Below, one piece after another: positions 6,266-10,916 of a DNA stretch of 10,916 nt. The position numbers and the translations under genes were made by a program. How positions within the stretch are numbered: position 1 is the stretch's first letter; every line of letters begins with the position of its first letter. The notes beneath the pieces were generated by a model. That model worked only from the letters and a program-made list of their open reading frames with translations, was not told the origin of the DNA and searched no databases. Source of the DNA: an uncultured bacterium (GTDB taxonomy: Bacteria; Actinomycetota; Coriobacteriia; Coriobacteriales; Coriobacteriaceae). Location: NCBI GenBank assembly GCA_905215815.1, contig CAJMRN010000069.1, positions 1-10,916 on the forward strand, written 5' to 3'.

Positions 6266-6284
6266 GGCGGCAAAGGGTGCCGCC
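6266..6284 (+). other. 5'-UTR hairpin ahead of the binding-protein gene
   Basis: GGCGGCA (6266-6272) pairs perfectly with TGCCGCC (6278-6284) around loop AAGGG. It ends 8 bases before the Shine-Dalgarno AAAGGGTGG (6293-6301), and its loop region repeats AAAGGGTG (6272-6279). A smaller GGGG/CCCC hairpin lies at 6234-6247. Such leaders often stabilise abundant binding-protein mRNAs; that role is inferred. Confidence 0.4.
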
Positions 6285-6307
6285 ACGGTGTGAAAGGGTG
6301 GATTGTA

Positions 6308-7624
6308 ATGAAGAACGAAATGAGCAGAAGGCAGTTCCTGGGCTTTGCTGGTTCCGCGGCTGCGGTTCTTGGTCTGGGTCTCGTGGGCTGCGGTGGCTCC
6401 GCCGGCTCCGGCTCCTCTGCTTCTGGTGACGCTGCCGAGGTCTACTTCCTCCAATTCAAGCCCGAGGTCGACAAGGAGTGGAAGGAGATCGCCAAGGCCT
6501 ATAAGAAGGAGAAGGGCGTCGAGGTCAAGATCGTGACCGCCGCCTCCAACACCTACGAGGAGAAGCTCAAGTCCGAGATGTCCAAGAGCTCCGCTCCGAC
6601 CCTGTTCCAGGTCAACGGCCCCACCGGTCTTAAGAACTGGAAGGATTACTGCGCCGACCTGTCCGATACCAAGCTCCGCGGTGAGCTCATTGACGACTCC
6701 CTGGCTCTGCAGTCCGACGGCAAGGATGTGTGCATCGACTGGGTTCAGGAGAGCTTCGGCATTATTTACAACAAGCAGCTGCTCGAGAAGGCTGGCTACA
6801 AGGCCGAGGACATCAACTCCTTCGACAAGCTGAAGGCTTGTGCCGACGACATCCAGGCCCGCAAGGACGAGCTTGGTGTTGAGGGTGCCTTCACTTCCGC
6901 CGGCATGGACGACTCCTCCAGCTGGCGCTACACCACCCACCTTGCCAACATGCCGCTCTACTACGAGTTTGAGAAGGAGCACAACCAGGAGGACGACGAG
7001 ATCAAGGGTGAGTTCCTCGACAACTACAAGCAGATCTTCGACCTGTACATCACCGACTCCACCTGCGATCCTTCGCAGCTTGCTTCCAAGACCGGCGACG
7101 ACGCCACCAACGAGTTCGCAACCGGCAAGGCCGTCTTCTACCAGAACGGCTCTTGGGCCTACTCTGACCTCGTCAAGGCCGGCATGACCGACGATCAGAT
7201 TGGCATGATGCCCATCTACATCGGTGTTGACGGCGAGGAGAACCAGGGCCTGTGCTCCGGCGGCGAGAACTACTGGTGCGTCAGTTCCCAGGCTTCCGAG
7301 GATGCCCAGAAGGCCACCGAGGACTTCATGTATTGGTGCGTCACCGCTGACACCCCGACCAGCATCATCGCCGACAAGATGGGTCTGACCGCTCCGTTCA
7401 AGAGTGCCAAGGAGACCACCAACGTCTTCTCGCAGCAGGCCGTTGCCATGGCCAAGGACGGCAAGAAGACCGTCGCTTGGGACTTCGTCTACATTCCCTC
7501 CGAGGAGTGGAAGAAGAACCTCAAGCAGGCTCTGATTGCCTACGCTGCCGATAACAGCAAGTGGGACGGCGTCAAGAACGCCTTCGTCGATGGCTGGAAG
7601 ACCGAGAAGGCTGCTTCCGAGTAA
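6308..7624 (+). CDS. CUT1 ABC transporter sugar-binding lipoprotein
   Basis: A 438-residue extracellular solute-binding protein (family 1, MalE-like) that would capture a sugar outside the cell and deliver it to the permeases encoded downstream. The N-terminus has a twin-arginine motif SRRQFLG (6-12), a short hydrophobic segment and a lipobox LVGC with lipidated Cys28, then a Gly/Ser-rich tether; Tat-dependent export is likely. The mature part carries typical features such as SFGIIYNKQLLEKAGY and GKAVFYQNGSWA. Although an in-frame GTG lies at 6290, the ATG at 6308 is preferred because AAAGGGTGG precedes it by 6 bp. Codons are strongly biased (AAG, GAG, GAC, TCC), more so than in neighbouring genes, which fits high expression. 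Seven cysteines follow Cys28, unusual for this family. The ligand cannot be told. Confidence 0.93.
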   Translation: MKNEMSRRQFLGFAGSAAAVLGLGLVGCGGSAGSGSSASGDAAEVYFLQFKPEVDKEWKEIAKAYKKEKGVEVKIVTAASNTYEEKLKSEMSKSSAPTLFQVNGPTGLKNWKDYCADLSDTKLRGELIDDSLALQSDGKDVCIDWVQESFGIIYNKQLLEKAGYKAEDINSFDKLKACADDIQARKDELGVEGAFTSAGMDDSSSWRYTTHLANMPLYYEFEKEHNQEDDEIKGEFLDNYKQIFDLYITDSTCDPSQLASKTGDDATNEFATGKAVFYQNGSWAYSDLVKAGMTDDQIGMMPIYIGVDGEENQGLCSGGENYWCVSSQASEDAQKATEDFMYWCVTADTPTSIIADKMGLTAPFKSAKETTNVFSQQAVAMAKDGKKTVAWDFVYIPSEEWKKNLKQALIAYAADNSKWDGVKNAFVDGWKTEKAASE

Positions 7625-7657
7625 GCAGTTGCTGCCCGAGCTATCTGATTAGCGACA

Positions 7658-7693
7658 GGGGGGGCGGGCAGACGTAGGTTTGCCCGCCCCCCT
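7658..7693 (+). other. GC-rich intercistronic hairpin after the binding-protein gene
   Basis: GGGGGGCGGGCA pairs with TGCCCGCCCCCC in a perfect 12-bp stem (7659-7670 with 7681-7692) plus a possible G-T pair, around a 10-base loop. No T-run follows, so readthrough is expected. In mal-type operons such hairpins protect the binding-protein mRNA and lower expression of the permeases; the same role is inferred here. Confidence 0.7.
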
Positions 7694-7714
7694 ACATATT
7701 GAAAGGACCCTTTT

Positions 7715-8569
7715 ATGGGCAAAGCACTCAAGCGCTGGTGGCCGCTCTTTATGTTGCCCACGTGCCTGGCGTTTATGATCGGGTTCGTGATTCCCTTTAT
7801 TCAGGGCTTCTATCTCTCGTTCTGCCAGTTTATTATCATTAGTAACGCGCACTTTGTCGGTATCGAGAACTACGTGCGCGCGCTGTCCGATCCGCAGTTC
7901 TCCACGTCGTTCTTCTTTACCGTGGCGTTTGCCTTCCTGTCGACGGTGCTCATCAACGTGATCGCCCTGGCCATTGCGCAGGCGCTCACCCGCAAGGCGC
8001 TCAAAGGCACCAACATCTTCCGTACGATCTTCTTTATGCCTAACCTGATCGGCGGCATCGTGCTGGGCTACATTTGGCAGATTCTGATCAACTGCCTGCT
8101 CTCCAACGTGGGCGCCCAGCTCATCGCTCTTAACTCTGCTGCTGGCTTCTGGGGCCTTATCATCCTGACCCTGTGGCAGCAGGTCGGCTACATGATGATT
8201 ATCTACATCGCTGGTCTGCAGTCCATTCCGTCCGACTACATCGAGGCCGCCAAGGTCGACGGCGCTACGGCATGGCAGACGTTTTGGAAGGTTAAGATCC
8301 CTAACCTGATGCCGACCATCACCATCTGCCTGTTCCTGTCCATCACCAACGGCTTTAAGCTGTTCGACCAGAACCTCGCCCTTACCGGCGGCGCCCCCGC
8401 GCACTCCACCGAGATGCTCGCCCTGAACATCTACAACACGTTCTATTCGCGTGCAGGTATCGCATGGCAGGGCATCGGTCAGGCCAAGGCGGTTATCTTC
8501 TGCATCCTGGTCGTGGCCATCTCCATGATCCAGCTTAAGGCCACGAGGTCCAAGGAGGTGCAGCAGTAA
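7715..8569 (+). CDS. CUT1 ABC transporter permease, MalF/UgpA type
   Basis: A 284-residue integral membrane protein with about six predicted helices (for example around 10-35, 65-90, 105-130, 145-168, 200-215, 256-274). The cytoplasmic EAA loop starting EAAKVDGATAWQTFWKV (177-193) and ending in IP (195-196) couples it to the ATPase. It lacks the large periplasmic insertion of enterobacterial MalF, as is usual for Gram-positive CUT1 systems. The ATG follows GAAAGGA with 7-bp spacing. Its stop overlaps the start of the second permease as TAATG, indicating translational coupling. It should form a heterodimer with that permease. Confidence 0.94.
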   Translation: MGKALKRWWPLFMLPTCLAFMIGFVIPFIQGFYLSFCQFIIISNAHFVGIENYVRALSDPQFSTSFFFTVAFAFLSTVLINVIALAIAQALTRKALKGTNIFRTIFFMPNLIGGIVLGYIWQILINCLLSNVGAQLIALNSAAGFWGLIILTLWQQVGYMMIIYIAGLQSIPSDYIEAAKVDGATAWQTFWKVKIPNLMPTITICLFLSITNGFKLFDQNLALTGGAPAHSTEMLALNIYNTFYSRAGIAWQGIGQAKAVIFCILVVAISMIQLKATRSKEVQQ

Positions 8570-9408
8570 TGAAACGCGATAAGGTTATCAACCGCGCGCT
8601 CTCGATTTTCTTTACGATTCTGTCGCTCGCGTGGATCTACCCCGTGTTTATGATCGCGCTCAATTCCTTTAAAAAGGCAACTGCAATCAGCACCACCACG
8701 GCATTCGATCTGCTCACGCCCGAGACGTTCAACGGCCTCGCAAACTACATGCATGCCCTTAACGAGCAGGGCTTTGCCTCGGCATTTATGTACTCGCTCA
8801 TCATCACGGTCACGTCGGTCGTGCTGATTCTGGTGTGCTGCTCCATGTGTGCTTGGTACGTAGTGCGCGTCAACAGCAAGATCTCGAACTTCTTCTATTA
8901 CCTGTTCGTCTTCTCGATGGTCGTGCCCTTCCAGATGCTCATGTTCACGCTGTCTAATTTGGCGGACCGCATCGGCTTCAACACGCCGTTCAACATCTGC
9001 TTTATCTATCTGGGCTTTGGCGCGGGCCTGGCGGTCTTTATGTTCGCCGGCTTTGTAAAGAACATTCCGCTCGAGATCGAAGAGGCGGCCATGATCGACG
9101 GCTGCAACCCGGTCCAGGTGTTCTTTAAGATCGTCCTTCCCATCATGAAGCCCACCTATCTTTCGGTCGGCATCCTCGAGACCATGTGGGTCTGGAACGA
9201 CTATCTGCTGCCCTACCTTACCCTCGACTCCACCAAGTACAAGACCATTCCTATCTTGATCCAGTACTTCCGCGGCGGCTACGGCCACGTCGAGCTCGGC
9301 CCCATGATGGCCTGCATCATGATGGTCGTTATCCCCATCGTCATCATGTACATCCTCTGCCAGAAGTACATTATCGACGGCGTGGTGGCAGGTGCCGTCA
9401 AGGGCTGA
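8569..9408 (+). CDS. CUT1 ABC transporter permease, MalG/UgpE type
   Basis: A 279-residue membrane protein with about six helices and an EAA loop starting EEAAMIDGCNPVQVFFKI (171-188) and closing LPIMKP (190-195), the expected contact with the nucleotide-binding subunit. The N-terminus has the usual MalG-type helix with YPVFMIALNSFK (24-35). Its start overlaps the stop of the preceding permease by one base (TAATG), and AAGGAGG within the end of the upstream gene provides the ribosome-binding site. It should pair with the first permease to form the channel. Confidence 0.94.
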   Translation: MKRDKVINRALSIFFTILSLAWIYPVFMIALNSFKKATAISTTTAFDLLTPETFNGLANYMHALNEQGFASAFMYSLIITVTSVVLILVCCSMCAWYVVRVNSKISNFFYYLFVFSMVVPFQMLMFTLSNLADRIGFNTPFNICFIYLGFGAGLAVFMFAGFVKNIPLEIEEAAMIDGCNPVQVFFKIVLPIMKPTYLSVGILETMWVWNDYLLPYLTLDSTKYKTIPILIQYFRGGYGHVELGPMMACIMMVVIPIVIMYILCQKYIIDGVVAGAVKG

Positions 9409-9433
9409 TGCCGTAACTGTTTTGCAAGTTTCA

Positions 9434-9458
9434 GCGGCGCCCCTCAGCACGGCGCCGC
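9434..9458 (+). other. Intercistronic hairpin before the ATPase gene
   Basis: GCGGCGCC (9434-9441) pairs perfectly with GGCGCCGC (9451-9458) around a 9-base loop. No T-run follows. It sits in the 68-bp gap between the second permease and the ATPase, just before that gene's GAAAGG (9464-9469), and is probably an mRNA processing or stability element rather than a terminator. Confidence 0.5.
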
Positions 9459-9476
9459 ATATCGAAAGGTAAAGAC

Positions 9477-10676
9477 ATGGCAGAGATCGTTCTCAAGCAT
9501 GTTCAGAAGGTGTATCCCAACACCGAGTCCAAAAAGAAGGGCTTCTTTGGCAAAAAGAAGAAGACCGAGGAGAAGAAGCACAACCTCAAGGTTACCGAGG
9601 ACGGCGTGCTCGCGGTGGAGGACTTTAGCCTCACCGTGCATGACCAGGAGTTTATCGTTCTCGTTGGCCCGTCTGGCTGCGGTAAGTCCACGACGATGCG
9701 CATGGTCGCCGGCCTGGAGGACATTACCTCGGGCGACGTGCTCATCGACGGCAAGCGCGTCAACGACGTGGCGCCCAAGGACCGTGACATCGCCATGGTG
9801 TTCCAGAGCTACGCTCTGTACCCCAACATGACGGTGTACGAGAACATGGCGTTTACGCTCGAGCTCAAGAAGGTCCCCAAGGACGAAATCGACCGTAAGG
9901 TTCGCTCCGCTGCCGAGATCTTGGGTATTACCGAGTACCTCGACCGTAAGCCTAAGGCGCTTTCGGGCGGCCAGCGTCAGCGCGTCGCCATCGGCCGCGC
10001 CATCGTGCGTGACCCCAAGGTCTTCCTGATGGACGAGCCGCTGTCCAACCTGGACGCCAAGCTTCGTAACCAGATGCGTGCCGAGCTCATCAAGCTGCGT
10101 CACGAGATCAAGGGTACGTTCATCTATGTTACTCACGACCAGACCGAGGCCATGACCCTCGGCGACCGTATCGTGGTCATGAAGGACGGCGTTGTCCAGC
10201 AGATCGCCACGCCGCAGGAGGTCTTCAGCCATCCCGCGAACATCTTCGTCGCCGGCTTCATCGGCGTGCCGCAGATGAACTTCTTCGATGCCCAGCTGGT
10301 GCGTTCGGGCGAAGGCTTTACCGTCAAGACCGAGGATATGAACGTTGTTCTTGCCCCCGAGACTTGCGCTCAGCTTGCCCTCAACTGGGACGGCGGCGAC
10401 GTGAAGGAGATCACGGCCGGCGTGCGCCCCGAGCAGATCCTGCTTGCCGACAAGGGCGAGGAGGGTGCACTCCAGGGTACCGTCGAGGTGACCGAGCTCA
10501 TGGGTTCGACCGAGCACGTCCACGTGACCGCCCCCGACGGCCAGTTTGTCCTGATCATCCCCGTCGTCGATCTTGAGGCCAAGGGTTCGCTCAAGGCTGG
10601 CGACCCCATCTGGTTCAAGTTTGAGAAGAACGCGACCCATCTCTTCGATAAGGTGTCTGGCAAGAACCTTATCTAG
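9477..10676 (+). CDS. CUT1 ABC transporter ATP-binding protein, MsmK/MalK/UgpC family
   Basis: A 399-residue nucleotide-binding subunit that powers the sugar importer at the inner face of the membrane. Motifs are complete: Walker A GPSGCGKST (64-72), Q-loop Gln110, signature LSGGQ (162-166), Walker B VFLMDEP (182-188) with Glu187, D-loop SNLD (190-193) and His220. A C-terminal TOBE-type regulatory region follows (about 260-395). A lysine-rich insertion (about 17-38) lies between the first two strands, making the protein longer than most MalK homologues of about 370 residues; similar insertions occur in some gut Clostridia. The ATG follows GAAAGG by 7 bp. It is the last gene of the operon. Such ATPases often serve several CUT1 systems, so it may not be dedicated to this one. 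Confidence 0.95.
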   Translation: MAEIVLKHVQKVYPNTESKKKGFFGKKKKTEEKKHNLKVTEDGVLAVEDFSLTVHDQEFIVLVGPSGCGKSTTMRMVAGLEDITSGDVLIDGKRVNDVAPKDRDIAMVFQSYALYPNMTVYENMAFTLELKKVPKDEIDRKVRSAAEILGITEYLDRKPKALSGGQRQRVAIGRAIVRDPKVFLMDEPLSNLDAKLRNQMRAELIKLRHEIKGTFIYVTHDQTEAMTLGDRIVVMKDGVVQQIATPQEVFSHPANIFVAGFIGVPQMNFFDAQLVRSGEGFTVKTEDMNVVLAPETCAQLALNWDGGDVKEITAGVRPEQILLADKGEEGALQGTVEVTELMGSTEHVHVTAPDGQFVLIIPVVDLEAKGSLKAGDPIWFKFEKNATHLFDKVSGKNLI

Positions 10677-10744
10677 GCCCGATCCAATCAGGCCCTCCTT
10701 TTGGGCGACTGCGGCTTTGCCATCCTTTTGCCGTGGTCACATAT

Positions 10745-10789
10745 AAGGCTCCCCTCCCGTCCACTGGGCGAGAGGGGAGCCTTCCTTTG
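10745..10789 (+). terminator. Intrinsic terminator of the ABC operon
   Basis: AAGGCTCCCCTC (10745-10756) pairs perfectly with GAGGGGAGCCTT (10772-10783) over 12 bp, with a possible inner CCC/GGG pairing in the loop, and CCTTTGT follows. It lies 69 bp after the ATPase stop and also reads as a hairpin on the other strand. Confidence 0.75.
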
Positions 10790-10814
10790 TGTTGGGGCCG
10801 TTCATCTGTCAGTT

Positions 10815-10911
10815 TGTCTTGATTTGTAACAGAAGGAGGGCCAAATTGGGTCTAGATGTTACAGATTGAGACAGCGTCGAGCTGCCTGTCCTTTTATCTC
10901 GATCTGTAACA
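10815..10911. repeat. Three copies of a 17-bp motif, (T)TCTyrATyTGTAACA type
   Basis: Copy 1 is TGTCTTGATTTGTAACA (10815-10831, +). Copy 2 is TGTCTCAATCTGTAACA (10857-10873, minus strand). Copy 3 is TATCTCGATCTGTAACA (10895-10911, +). All end in TGTAACA. Copies 1 and 2 form an inverted pair that could fold into a hairpin. Successive starts are 42 and 38 bp apart. The array lies after the ABC terminator and probably upstream of a gene beyond the window, so operator sites or a dispersed repeat are both possible. Confidence 0.6.
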
Positions 10912-10916
10912 CGAAG

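Noticed and set aside
8479..9450. Minus-strand frame (323 codons) opposite the second permease
   Set aside because: Asp/His/Arg-rich antisense artefact with no recognisable domain; the permease is well supported.
9444..10640. Minus-strand frame (398 codons) opposite the ABC ATPase
   Set aside because: Leucine/valine/histidine-rich low-quality translation typical of antisense of a GC-biased gene; the + strand has every ABC motif.
10815..10911. CRISPR array at the window end
   Set aside because: Only three imperfect copies in mixed orientation, with short 17-bp repeats; CRISPR repeats are longer, identical and in one direction.

Overview
The window looks like chromosomal DNA of a Coriobacteriia member, most likely a Collinsella-type gut actinobacterium. 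This is inferred from the moderately high GC, the CwlM-like actinobacterial cell-wall protein, the mix of PTS and CUT1 ABC sugar transporters, and codon use rich in AAG, GAG and CTG in the highly expressed gene. No rRNA or other species-level marker is present, so the genus is an inference.

Layout. Bases 1-304 hold no protein gene. They contain a strong hairpin (24-60), an orphan tRNA-3'-end-like sequence on the + strand (about 126-253), and a hairpin terminator (255-291) that serves the tRNA-Gln(UUG) gene on the minus strand (305-376). Three minus-strand genes follow: a CwlM-like protein with two peptidoglycan-binding domains and a shrunken, apparently dead amidase-like C-terminus (415-1320); a polyprenyl diphosphate synthase (1459-2484); and an 817-residue fusion of an alpha-glucoside-type PTS EIIC-EIIB permease with a HAD-IIB (Cof/OtsB-like) phosphatase (2601-5054). 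Divergent from the fusion gene is a GntR/HutC regulator resembling Bacillus TreR (5282-6001), closed by a strong terminator. Next is a four-gene CUT1 sugar ABC operon: Tat-type lipoprotein binding protein (6308-7624), two permeases that overlap as TAATG (7715-8569, 8569-9408) and a MsmK/MalK-type ATPase (9477-10676), ended by a terminator at 10745-10783. The last 100 bases hold three copies of a 17-bp motif, probably ahead of a gene outside the window.

How it fits together. The main observation is a set of four near-identical 12-bp boxes with the core TTGTTYAWAC. They lie between the regulator and the PTS-phosphatase gene (5096-5107, 5218-5229) and ahead of the ABC operon (6113-6124, 6188-6199). 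They match the GT-N-TA-N-AC type of HutC-family operators, and one is a single base from the TreR operator remembered for Bacillus subtilis. The model is that one TreR-like repressor controls both a PTS importer that carries its own phosphatase and an ABC importer, possibly for the same or related glucosides, such as trehalose or maltose-type sugars. The fused phosphatase could remove the phosphate that the PTS adds and, in doing so, also destroy the likely inducer. No glycoside hydrolase or EIIA is encoded here, so the sugar and its breakdown route are unresolved.
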